Of a stretch of DNA of 64,000 nucleotides, positions 34,730 through 43,457 are shown piece by piece. The stretch is from a bacterium (GTDB lineage: Bacteria; Planctomycetota; Planctomycetia; Pirellulales; Pirellulaceae). Position 1 is the stretch's first letter. Every line of letters starts with the position of its first letter. The notes under the pieces were generated by a model. It was not told the DNA's origin. It did not search any database and saw only the letters and a list, made by a program, of their open reading frames with translations. Location: contig JAUIGN010000016.1 of NCBI GenBank assembly GCA_030430075.1, positions 62,001-126,000 on the forward strand, written 5' to 3'. The position numbers and the translations under genes were made by a program.

Positions 34730-35983
34730 CTATTTTTTTCGGCGACGGCGGCCCAGCCGCTGGCCGGCCGGCTGCAGGCCGGCGACACATTCGGTGACGT
34801 GCAGCCGAGGGCTGGCGAACACCGAATACAACAGCCCCAACGGGTTGCGGTGCTCCTCCAGCATCTTCCACTTGGCCTGGTGCATCGCATTTCCCAGGTC
34901 CAATCCGTCGCGCAGAAAGTGCAGGTAAAAGGATTCGGCGAATTCCGCCGCAAAGGTGTCCGGCAGATTGGCTTCCGTGCCGATGAAGCCAAGGTTGTGG
35001 AACATCGGTTCGCGGTCGCCGATAAACAGGCTGGGAAACGAGCTGGAAGCCATCGGTAGGACGAGCGAGCTCTCGCAGGCATTCATGAAGACCAGCGGCC
35101 CGGGGTTCTGGCGCGGTCCGCCCGACAGGAACAACGTGGCGAACGCGCCCTTCAGTTCGAGAATGGACGCCTGGCACTGATTGTCCCGGGACATGCGCAG
35201 CGCGGAGTAGAACGACAGGACATCACTGATCTCACAATGGCAGGCGAAATGCTGAATCTGATCCTGGACGTTCTTTCCACGTGTCTGTGAGTCGGCCGCG
35301 TGCCACAACAGCCTGGCCAGTTCGGCTGCGAATTTCTTCCCTGCCAGCCCTGAAGGCGGCCAGGGCCCCTTCACGGTGAGGACGTTGCCGTTGGCTTCGA
35401 AAAAGGCCGACTCCTTCCGCGCGCCGGCCAGGGTCGAGTCGCAGAAGAAACGAATTCTCGGTCGGCTCGCCTCCATAATCTCGGGGTGCGGTCCGGGCGC
35501 ATCGGGCACCTCGCGTTGAACGACACAGCAAAACCCGGCAAACCGGTTTGCCAGTTGTTCAAGCGACACGTCGTCGCCTGCCACGAGGTTCTGCAACGGG
35601 AACACCTCAACCGGCAGAAAGTCGTCAAGGCTCGAATCGACCACGATCAGCGGCGGGCTGCGATTGGGCCCTGGGCGGCAGGCTTTCCTCAGCACATCGC
35701 CGATGACCGCCAGGCCGGCAAGTCCGAACACCTGCGCCGCGGTGCCGCTAAGCTGCTGCTGCAACAGACGCAGCGCGTCGGCAGCCTGTTGTTGCGTCGG
35801 TTGCAGAGGGACGGCACGGCGGAACGCTTCGATCACCGACAGCAGATGTTGCCGCACCTCGTCCACTCGGAATTTTTGCGTTACCTTGCGCTCGTCGAAC
35901 AGGTTGGTAATCGCCAGCGCGTTGACATTCGTCGCCTCTCCGTCCGGACGCACTTCGATACGCAAGACGGGCAACTTCTGCAC
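34730..35983 (-). CDS. CHAT-domain (caspase-like) protease
   Basis: A 417-residue protein starting at GTG, with GGGAGG 7 bases upstream; this start is better than any ATG further up, which would sit inside the preceding gene. The CHAT dyad is visible: His249 in QHFACHCEIS and Cys303 in VFMNACESSL. The end of the domain is recognisable in NAMHQAKWKMLEEHRNP and LGLLYSVF. The N-terminal 200 residues contain the segment PLIVVDSSLDDFLPVEVFPL, which resembles the start of CHAT domains (LP-x-E-x). It lies only 19 bases after the patatin-like gene on the same strand, so the two are surely one operon. CHAT proteases cleave specific partner proteins. By position, the membrane patatin-like protein or the facing hydrolase-CHAT could be substrates; this is not shown. 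Confidence 0.86.
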   Translation of the reverse strand: MQKLPVLRIEVRPDGEATNVNALAITNLFDERKVTQKFRVDEVRQHLLSVIEAFRRAVPLQPTQQQAADALRLLQQQLSGTAAQVFGLAGLAVIGDVLRKACRPGPNRSPPLIVVDSSLDDFLPVEVFPLQNLVAGDDVSLEQLANRFAGFCCVVQREVPDAPGPHPEIMEASRPRIRFFCDSTLAGARKESAFFEANGNVLTVKGPWPPSGLAGKKFAAELARLLWHAADSQTRGKNVQDQIQHFACHCEISDVLSFYSALRMSRDNQCQASILELKGAFATLFLSGGPRQNPGPLVFMNACESSLVLPMASSSFPSLFIGDREPMFHNLGFIGTEANLPDTFAAEFAESFYLHFLRDGLDLGNAMHQAKWKMLEEHRNPLGLLYSVFASPRLHVTECVAGLQPAGQRLGRRRRKK

Positions 35984-36002
35984 GCCGATCCCTCCCGGTT
36001 CG

Positions 36003-39000
36003 CTAGTCGAGCAACCCTCGGTCTCTTGAGGCGAACAACTTCTCTGCCGCCTCGCGGACCTTCCGGCTGCGTTCCTCGCGCAGCATCGCTTCGAGCTGCT
36101 GTAAATCATCTTGTCCCAAGTCGACATCCATCAACGCGCGGACCGCCGCGGCGCGGACCGTCGCCGCCTCGTCCTCGCTAATTACCTGGATCAAGAGTTC
36201 CACGGCATGATGAGGTGCAACCTTGCCAATCTCACGCACCTGCGCGACGCGCTCGGTTGCCTTACCTTGGACGGGAGCAATCGCGGCCCGTTGACTTCGC
36301 GCCGCAACCTTCCGTCCTCTGCCGCTCTTCCCGGCCACTCGGATCACCTGCGAAACCGTCTGCGCGCGTCGGGTCCGCTGATAGACCTGGACAAAAACCG
36401 GATAGATTCCCGACTCGCGGCCGGTGTGAAACGGAAAGCGGAGAACGGGCGATTCCTTGCCCACCTCGAACGTGACCTCTTTGCGAATCGCCTGGAACCG
36501 CAGGTCAATGCTGTCGACCGAGACGTCGAAGGTGACTTCGTCGCGTTTCACGCCGTCGCAGATATCGATCGGCTCGAATCGTCCAGCGTCGGGCATGACG
36601 TCGACGAACTGCACCTCCAGCATCCCCCCGGTGTTCGCCCGCAAACCACGTTCGCCGTCCCCATCCCCCTGGACCTTCACAGTGACAAAGCCGTCGTAGT
36701 TGACGATCGGCGGACCCTTGAAGGCATCGACCAGGTCGCCAACCTGCTCGGCCAGGTGGGATTCCTCGTCGCCCCTTACCTGCCGCCGCGTCAGCGGCAG
36801 GCGGCAGAAGGTCTCCACCAGGTCTGCGGTCGAGGCGTGCCTCGGACTGTCCAAACTGCGAAACTCGCGGCAGACATCGTCGCCGATGTGTTCGCCCAAC
36901 CGGCGCCAGACTTCCGCCTCCTCAGGTTCAGGCGGCTCACCCCACCGCACATAGGGAAACCCCGGATGCCGTTCCCGGTAGCTGGTAAGCGAGGGAGGTT
37001 CATCGCCGTCGATCGAGGCTCGCAGCAAGACGATCAATCCTTCTGTCGGGCCCAGCTCATCCTTGTCGCCGGCATACCGGACGCGGCACAGCAGGTAGTG
37101 TCGCACGACGTCGCCCGTAGCTTCGTCCCCCGCGTCCCATTCGGCTTTGGCCGGCCGGAGCGGCTCCAGCGAAATATCGGAGATTCCTTCGTCGATTTTC
37201 GAGTCGACACCGAGCAACTCGATTCCCAGGTCATTGCGGGCCATCCGCAGCGATGCCGCCAGGTCATCAAACCGCGCGTGTGGATCGTGCGTCGCATCGG
37301 CCACCACGATCAGCCGACACCGCCGTTGCAGTAATTCGTAAAGCCCCAGATTGTCGCTGTTGCCTGCATCCGAAACGTAATGGTAAGACGTCGGGTGAAA
37401 TGTCTTCTGGGACGAGCTGGCCGACCGCCAACGGGCAGTCTGGCCAAACAAGATCACCAGCGGCGTGGGAAGCCATGTCGCACCCCGATATCCGGGCCCA
37501 GGCAACCAGACACCGCTGCGGAAATTGAAGACCACCGCGAGAATTCGAATCAACACATGCCTGGCCCGACTGAACTCGACAAACACCCCCGATACTGCCA
37601 ACGCTCGTGCGAACGTCATCCCCTCCAGGGAACGCGTCGGGACGTACCCAATCGCATCGCTGCCAGAGAATCTCGGCGAGAAAAAATAGGATTCTCTGGT
37701 CGCGTCGGCCGTTCCGCATGCGATCGGATAGGGCAGCCCGTTCTCCGCGCAGCGAATCTCCTCCAGCGACGGAGACTCGCCGTCCATGAACGTCTCGTTG
37801 ACCCAGCGTTCGTTCACGCCCAGCAATGAGACCGCGTTCAGGTTGATGATCAGACCTGTCAGAATGCAGACAAACGCGAACCGTGCAAAGTAAGCCGCGC
37901 GGGCCGCTTGGTCCGCTTCAATGACCAGTTCGCGCCGAATCGTGCCCCGAGGCAACAAGACGCCCGGGTAGGCTTCCTCGACGAGCCGTCGATTGAGATC
38001 CTTGACGCGGGACAGGGGCCAAGTCTCCAGGTCGGTCGTCGCCGCCAGTTGGAGCCGTTCACGGAGGGAATCGTCGTCGGTCGCCCTTGCCGAGGGCAGC
38101 AATTGCAACTGCTGACGCAACGCTAACTGGGCCGCCAACACGTTCCGGTCGCTGAGCGTTTGAACTTCAAATGCCTTACAGACCGCCGCTTGCTTGGCGG
38201 ACAACGCGCGCTGCTTGGCGGCCAGGCTTTGGACGACTTCCGTCAAGGAAGCACCCGGCATCAATTGAATTCTTTCGGCGACCGTCTCGGCGCCAGCCAA
38301 CTCCTGATGCAGCTCCAGCAACTCGCGAACATCCTGGCGCAGCGACTCCGAAATACTGGCATGAATCGTCGACTTCAGTTCACGCTGTGCGCGTGTGAGC
38401 GGATCGACCGGCCATGGTAGGGGCGACAGCCCGTTGTCTGCATTGTTGTCCGCCAGGTCATCGGTCGGCAGATCACGCTCAACATTCGGAGCAGGCGGAT
38501 CGTCTTGTTGCCGGCCGTTGTCGAGGTTGCCGCCGGTTTGCAACAGCGTCGCAAAGTTCACCCAATCCGCGATGTCGGCCGGCAGAACAGGACGATCCGC
38601 CTGGCCCGCGAAACCGGAGACGTTTTCGCGGGCAAACGTCGTTATTAAGAACAGGGGCAATCCCCACAACAGGCAATTGCTGGCGATGTGAAAGATCAAT
38701 CGCTCGCTCGCACTGCGGGGCCGAATGCCCGAACGCATGAGTGACCTTGGCCGCAACAAGGGCAACAGCCCCAGCGTTACCAGGCCGCCAAGCAACAACC
38801 ACGCCAGGTTGCCAAATCGCAACTGTGCGCTGCCGAGCACGACAGCAATTCCGATCGCAAACGTGCACAACCCGAGACGAAACGAAGCTCTCGATACCTG
38901 CCCGGGTGAGATGCGGATCCGCTGACGATAATAGATGACGATCCAGCTCGTCGCCCAGACGGCAACCACGAACATGAAAGGCAGAAACGGCATCAGCAGG

Positions 39001-39605
39001 TCGTCGTTGGGAATATTCAACGCTTGCCGCACGGCCGGCAGATCAAGGCACCGCCAGATATAGGCAACCAGGATGCACAGCGAGGCGAGTCCCGACCCCA
39101 GGAACGTGTTGAGCAGCAGCGTTCCCGCGAGATACTGGCTGGCCTTGCTGAACTGCGTCTCACTGCTTAAGTGGACGAATTCATTAACCCAGCGCCGCTG
39201 CTTCTCGGGCCGCAACCGATCCAAAGGCAACGCCGGGTCGTCGGTCGAATTCGTGGAATCACCGGGATTCTCCGACGAATGACGACGATTCCGATAGAGG
39301 CTCGCCGCGAACAGGCCGCCGCCTTGCGCGGTGACCAGGTAATCCAAATGCCGGAACAGGCCTTCTCGCCGAAACGACTGCAGGACCCCCAGAGAAAACA
39401 AGGCCGAACGGATGCCGCCCCCGGACAGGCAGATGCCGACCCTCGCATCATCCGGCTCAAGATTCTGACGTCGACGCCGACTGCGGATCTCGTCGTCCTC
39501 GGCCTGTAACACGTCGGCAAACGTACTCGGTGGCTCGGCCATGCTCACGAAACGTGGTTGAATCCTGGAACTGATCAAGTTCAGGATAATTGGGTCGCTT
39601 GCCAT
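36003..39605 (-). CDS. Membrane patatin-like protein lacking the nucleophile serine
   Basis: A 1200-residue protein; ATG at 39605 was chosen, and ATG at 39542 is the alternative, neither with a good Shine-Dalgarno. The oxyanion loop is intact (CLSGGGIRSALFSLGVLQ, about residue 58) and the catalytic Asp region is present (YVSDAGNSDNLGLYELL, Asp746). The elbow, however, reads LDYLVTAQGGGLFA, with Gln94 where the paralogue at 4459-7419 has Ser. Several membrane helices (about 175-350 and 580-610) lie between the two motifs, as in that paralogue. The C-terminal 300 residues hold a beta-rich segment and HEAT-like helices (SEDEAATVRAAAVRALMDV). It is probably an inactive patatin scaffold or sensor in the membrane. 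The CHAT gene follows after 19 bases. Confidence 0.8.
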   Translation of the reverse strand: MASDPIILNLISSRIQPRFVSMAEPPSTFADVLQAEDDEIRSRRRRQNLEPDDARVGICLSGGGIRSALFSLGVLQSFRREGLFRHLDYLVTAQGGGLFAASLYRNRRHSSENPGDSTNSTDDPALPLDRLRPEKQRRWVNEFVHLSSETQFSKASQYLAGTLLLNTFLGSGLASLCILVAYIWRCLDLPAVRQALNIPNDDLLMPFLPFMFVVAVWATSWIVIYYRQRIRISPGQVSRASFRLGLCTFAIGIAVVLGSAQLRFGNLAWLLLGGLVTLGLLPLLRPRSLMRSGIRPRSASERLIFHIASNCLLWGLPLFLITTFARENVSGFAGQADRPVLPADIADWVNFATLLQTGGNLDNGRQQDDPPAPNVERDLPTDDLADNNADNGLSPLPWPVDPLTRAQRELKSTIHASISESLRQDVRELLELHQELAGAETVAERIQLMPGASLTEVVQSLAAKQRALSAKQAAVCKAFEVQTLSDRNVLAAQLALRQQLQLLPSARATDDDSLRERLQLAATTDLETWPLSRVKDLNRRLVEEAYPGVLLPRGTIRRELVIEADQAARAAYFARFAFVCILTGLIINLNAVSLLGVNERWVNETFMDGESPSLEEIRCAENGLPYPIACGTADATRESYFFSPRFSGSDAIGYVPTRSLEGMTFARALAVSGVFVEFSRARHVLIRILAVVFNFRSGVWLPGPGYRGATWLPTPLVILFGQTARWRSASSSQKTFHPTSYHYVSDAGNSDNLGLYELLQRRCRLIVVADATHDPHARFDDLAASLRMARNDLGIELLGVDSKIDEGISDISLEPLRPAKAEWDAGDEATGDVVRHYLLCRVRYAGDKDELGPTEGLIVLLRASIDGDEPPSLTSYRERHPGFPYVRWGEPPEPEEAEVWRRLGEHIGDDVCREFRSLDSPRHASTADLVETFCRLPLTRRQVRGDEESHLAEQVGDLVDAFKGPPIVNYDGFVTVKVQGDGDGERGLRANTGGMLEVQFVDVMPDAGRFEPIDICDGVKRDEVTFDVSVDSIDLRFQAIRKEVTFEVGKESPVLRFPFHTGRESGIYPVFVQVYQRTRRAQTVSQVIRVAGKSGRGRKVAARSQRAAIAPVQGKATERVAQVREIGKVAPHHAVELLIQVISEDEAATVRAAAVRALMDVDLGQDDLQQLEAMLREERSRKVREAAEKLFASRDRGLLD

Positions 39606-39817
39606 TGTCAGCAGAATTCCATCGACAGCTCGGCCGGCCGTGCCGATCAACGTTGCCGGCGGCCAACCCCTGCCGCCAGGCGCCGGAGGTTCCTTGGCGG
39701 TGCCTGCTCAAGCTGGCGGCCAACTTGCAGTTCCGTATGGAACCGGCAAGAATAACGCCCTACAAGGTGTGCCCACCGTCTCGCCCGCCCGCCGCGCCGC
39801 TGCCCAAGGAGCTGCCC

Positions 39818-42145
39818 ATGTGCCGTTGTTATCGCGCATTTGTCTTTGTCGCCCTCTCTCTTGCGTTCCTGCCGAGCAACCACATCGCCGCCGACGACCA
39901 CCCACCGCTCGCCGGCACTCAGCCGCTCACCGCCACCGGCGACATCGCCTCGCAGATGGTTGACGGCGTCGACCGCTTCCTGCTTCGCAAGCTGGAGGAG
40001 TCCGTGGCGAAGCGGGCCGACCACTGGAATCGCGACATGACGTCGCCCGCGGCGTACATGGAATCGATCGAGCCAAACCGTCAACGCCTGGCGCATATCC
40101 TGGGAGTTCGAGACGATCGCATCGCCTTTGCCGGTCCCCAGCTTCTCGCCAGCACGGAACAGCCGGCCCTGATCGGACAAGGGCGTGGCTTTAGGATCTT
40201 CGCCATTCGCTGGCCGTCAATCGGTCAACTGCATGGCGAGGGGCTGCTCCTGGTGCCGGAGACGGGCAAAGTAATCGCCGATATCGTGGCCGTCCCCGAT
40301 GCGGACCAATCTCCCGAACAACTGGTCGGGCTCGCGCCGGGAATTCCGGCAGCATCGCAGTACCCGCGCCGGCTGGCGGAATCCGGCTGCCGTGTCATCG
40401 TACCGACGGTGATCAATCGAGAGATGCAACGCCGCGCTCCGCCGGGGCAGAATGGTCGAGCGAATCTGACGCATCGCGAGTACATTTACCGGGCGGCCTT
40501 CGAGCTGGGCCGCCACGTGATTGGCTACGAACTGCAAAAGACTTTGGCCTGCGTTGACTGGTTTGCCGGACAAGCCGGGGATCAGCCCGCGACGATCGGC
40601 GTCGTCGGCTATGGCGAAGGAGGCATGTTGGCACTCTACGCCGGCGCGCTCGACCAACGCATCGACGGCGTCTGCGTCAGCGGCTACTTCGGCTCGCGGC
40701 AATCTTGCTGGAACGAGCCGCTCGACCGCAATGTGTTTGGACTGCTGGAACAGTTCGGCGACGCGGAAGTCGGCAGCATGCTGGCGTCCCGAGTGCTGGT
40801 TGTCGACAGTACGGCAGGCCCTGAGATCTCGCTCCCCAGCCAAGGCGGCGGTCCCGCCGATATGAAGTGGCACACCACGGCGGCGATCCGCAGCGAGCGT
40901 CAACGATTGTTCGACATGGTGGAAGGCCTCACGCTCGAGTCCGGGGCACCGGCCGCCGGCAAGTTCGCGATCAATGTCGACGCGGCGGCCGCCTTCTGCG
41001 ATGCAAGGATCCTGCAGACCTTTTTCGAGTTGCTCGGGTTGCCGCCCGAGGCGATTTCGAACGCCGACCATCCGGTTGAGGCGCGGGCTCCCGCCCCGGA
41101 TCCGGCAGCTCGAATGACCCGCCAAGTCGCCGAAATGGACGACCACAATCAGCAACTCCTGCATGAGAGCCCGTTTGTCCGACGCGAGTTCTTACAAGAA
41201 CTCGACTTGTCCTCCCTGGAGGCGTATACGGAATCGGTCGAAGCGTATCGCGACATCTTTCGACATGAGGTGATCGGCCATTTCGATCAGCCCCTCATGC
41301 CGGCCGAGCCGCGCAGCCGCCGGATCTTCGACGAAAAGGCTTGGGCTGGCTACGAGGTGATGTTGAATGTCTTTCCCGACGTGTTCGCTTACGGCATTTT
41401 GTGCTTGCCCAAGGGCCTGAAGCCGAACGAGAAGCGGCCCGTCGTCGTCTGCCAGCATGGGCTGGAAGGGAGGCCACTCGATGTCGTCACTGGCAACCAC
41501 CGTGCCTACCACGACTTCGCGGCGAAGCTGGCCCAACGCGGCTTCATCACCTTCGCACCGCAGAACATTTACATCTTCCGCGACCGATTCCGCACGCTGC
41601 AGCGGAAAGCCAACCCGCTCAAGAAGACCCTGTTTTCCATCATGGTGCCGCAACACCAGCAGATCGTGAACTGGCTGAAATCGCACCCGAACGTCGACCC
41701 GGACCGCATCGCGTTCTACGGCCTTTCCTACGGCGGGAAGAGTGCCATGCGGATTCCCCCGTTGGTGACCGACTACTGCCTCTCCATCTGTTCGGCCGAC
41801 TTCAACGAATGGGTGCTGAAGAACGCCAGTACCCGTGAAAACTTCAGCTACATCTGGACGGGCGAATACGAAATCTTCGAGTGGGATCTCGGCAGCACGT
41901 TCAATTACTTCGAAATGGCCGCCTTGATTTGTCCCCGGCCATTCATGGTCGAGCGTGGGCATTTCGACGGCGTTGGCGAGGACCAATGGGTGGCTCACGA
42001 ATTCGCCAAGGTCCGCCACCTCTACCAGGCCCGGCTGGGGATCGGCGACCGGGCGGAAATCGAATGGTTTGTCGGGCCGCATACGATCAACGGCAAAGGG
42101 ACATTCAATTTTCTGCATCAGCACCTGGACTGGCCGCAACCCTGA
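39818..42145 (+). CDS. Exported double alpha/beta hydrolase
   Basis: A 775-residue protein. AAGGAG 6 bases before the ATG decides the start. A signal peptide (AFVFVALSLAFLPSNHIAA) is followed by two hydrolase-like halves. The first elbow reads GVVGYGEGGMLALYAGAL, with Glu in place of the nucleophile Ser. The second reads RIAFYGLSYGGKSAMR, an intact GxSxG, with PVVVCQHGLEGRPLD as its oxyanion loop and a candidate His in FVGPHTING. The second half therefore probably carries the activity (acetyl-xylan-esterase or dienelactone-hydrolase-like), and the first may be structural. It is divergent from the patatin-like gene, with 212 bases between the starts. The substrate is unknown but probably extracytoplasmic polymer-derived. 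Confidence 0.82.
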   Translation: MCRCYRAFVFVALSLAFLPSNHIAADDHPPLAGTQPLTATGDIASQMVDGVDRFLLRKLEESVAKRADHWNRDMTSPAAYMESIEPNRQRLAHILGVRDDRIAFAGPQLLASTEQPALIGQGRGFRIFAIRWPSIGQLHGEGLLLVPETGKVIADIVAVPDADQSPEQLVGLAPGIPAASQYPRRLAESGCRVIVPTVINREMQRRAPPGQNGRANLTHREYIYRAAFELGRHVIGYELQKTLACVDWFAGQAGDQPATIGVVGYGEGGMLALYAGALDQRIDGVCVSGYFGSRQSCWNEPLDRNVFGLLEQFGDAEVGSMLASRVLVVDSTAGPEISLPSQGGGPADMKWHTTAAIRSERQRLFDMVEGLTLESGAPAAGKFAINVDAAAAFCDARILQTFFELLGLPPEAISNADHPVEARAPAPDPAARMTRQVAEMDDHNQQLLHESPFVRREFLQELDLSSLEAYTESVEAYRDIFRHEVIGHFDQPLMPAEPRSRRIFDEKAWAGYEVMLNVFPDVFAYGILCLPKGLKPNEKRPVVVCQHGLEGRPLDVVTGNHRAYHDFAAKLAQRGFITFAPQNIYIFRDRFRTLQRKANPLKKTLFSIMVPQHQQIVNWLKSHPNVDPDRIAFYGLSYGGKSAMRIPPLVTDYCLSICSADFNEWVLKNASTRENFSYIWTGEYEIFEWDLGSTFNYFEMAALICPRPFMVERGHFDGVGEDQWVAHEFAKVRHLYQARLGIGDRAEIEWFVGPHTINGKGTFNFLHQHLDWPQP

Positions 42146-42201
42146 GGGCGGTTGCCCCACGTCGCCGCCCCCAGAACTCCAAACCCAATGATTCGGGCAT
42201 A

Positions 42202-42288
42202 CCGTAGGTTATGCTCTACATGACGATTCCTCGTTCGCCAAGCATATACCGCCGTCCGCCCGCCTGGTTTCGGCATGCACAGCATGCC
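42202..42288 (+). repeat. Dispersed intergenic palindrome pair, copy 2
   Basis: A left unit starts CCGTAGGTTATGCTCTACAT (degenerate arms) and runs into the shared GATTCCTCGTTCG segment. A right unit is GGCATGC-ACA-GCATGCC at 42272-42288, followed by CTACAAGC. It lies between two convergent genes. Confidence 0.7.
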
Positions 42289-42360
42289 CTACAAGCTTGC
42301 GCCCCAAGGTCACCGAGAACTCGGCACGGGCGTGCTACCAGCTGCCGATCTTCCATTCGC

Positions 42361-43431
42361 TCAGCCGGGGCTGGAGCCGCCCAGCGAAATCGTGCGACGG
42401 ATTTCGTCGGTCTTGAACCCCAGCGCCATTGGCCGAACCACGCCGGGCAGGACCACCACGTCGTAGAGCTCACGAACGATGCCCTCGATCGCCAGCCAAT
42501 GCACCATATCTCCGGTCCTGAGGTCGATCACCGCCAACCCGCACCGCGGCTCCGCGTCACGTTGCGCCAAGTTTTCATCCAGCTCGAGCCCCGTGAATGT
42601 CTTGTTCTCCCGAGCCTGTGACATGCCCACGACCGCGAAATCACCGCTAAAGGCGAGCCCCCGCAGGTAGCCCGGGCAGAATGTCACCGGTTCGAACGTC
42701 CCCCGCTCGCGATCGATCCGGCCGAGGAATCCGCGTCCCGAGTTCAACACCCATAGCTGGCCGCGATGGATGCGCGGTGAGTGGGGCATGGAGAGCCCTT
42801 CGGCCACAACATCGTCGGTCCGCACATCGATCACGGTCCCCCCGTCACGGCGGCGGTCGCGCCAGCCGTCCGCGACGTCCGATCGACTAACGGCCGTGAC
42901 GTAGGCCGGCCGCCCGCTCTCCATCGCCAACCCGTTCAGGTGACAGCGATCTTCGGCCGCCAACTTGCTGATCCAAGGTGGTCGCCAGAGGGGGACAAAG
43001 CTGTGCGTATCGCTGAGCGTCGCCAGGCATCCAAACAGGGTGTTGACGAAGATGACACGACCGTCGTGATCGAGGGCCACATCGTGCGCGTCGATGTCTC
43101 CCGTGGTATTGCCCAGTTGGGGAACATACAGCCGGTCATACCCACTGGCGGTCTGCCCGGCTTCGAGGACGTTCTCGAAACGCCACATTTGAAAGAGGGA
43201 GCTCATCCACAACGTCTGCCCATTGGACCAGAGCCCCATGCAACGATTAAACGTCCGCTCGAAGATCGACAGCCGCCCGTCGGGTTGCACGCCGATCAGG
43301 AACAACTTGCCGGTTTGATAGGTCGTAAACGCCAGGCTGCATTGCTGCTCGACGAGCCAGTTGGAGAACTGCCGCGATGCATTCAATTCCAAGCGAGGTG
43401 GTTCCGGTGTGGGTGCAGTTTGCTCGGCCAT
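42361..43431 (-). CDS. TIGR03032-type beta-propeller-like protein
   Basis: A 356-residue protein that matches TIGR03032 conserved hypothetical proteins, recognised by NWLVEQQCSLAFTTYQTGK and LFLIGVQPDGRLS at the start, DIDAHDVALDHDGRVIFVN in the middle, and PHSPRIHRGQLWVLNSGRG and later CPGYLRGLAFSGDFAVVGMS. The repeating strand pattern suggests a propeller-like fold. No signal peptide is seen, so it is cytoplasmic. It starts 26 bases after the recQ stop codon on the same strand and is probably co-transcribed, though no DNA-repair motif is present. The biochemical function of the family is unknown. In other bacteria it is often near TPR or glycosyltransferase genes, so the recQ link here may be incidental. 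Confidence 0.8.
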   Translation of the reverse strand: MAEQTAPTPEPPRLELNASRQFSNWLVEQQCSLAFTTYQTGKLFLIGVQPDGRLSIFERTFNRCMGLWSNGQTLWMSSLFQMWRFENVLEAGQTASGYDRLYVPQLGNTTGDIDAHDVALDHDGRVIFVNTLFGCLATLSDTHSFVPLWRPPWISKLAAEDRCHLNGLAMESGRPAYVTAVSRSDVADGWRDRRRDGGTVIDVRTDDVVAEGLSMPHSPRIHRGQLWVLNSGRGFLGRIDRERGTFEPVTFCPGYLRGLAFSGDFAVVGMSQARENKTFTGLELDENLAQRDAEPRCGLAVIDLRTGDMVHWLAIEGIVRELYDVVVLPGVVRPMALGFKTDEIRRTISLGGSSPG

Positions 43432-43457
43432 GGCTTCGCTTTCCCGCTCGCAGGAGC

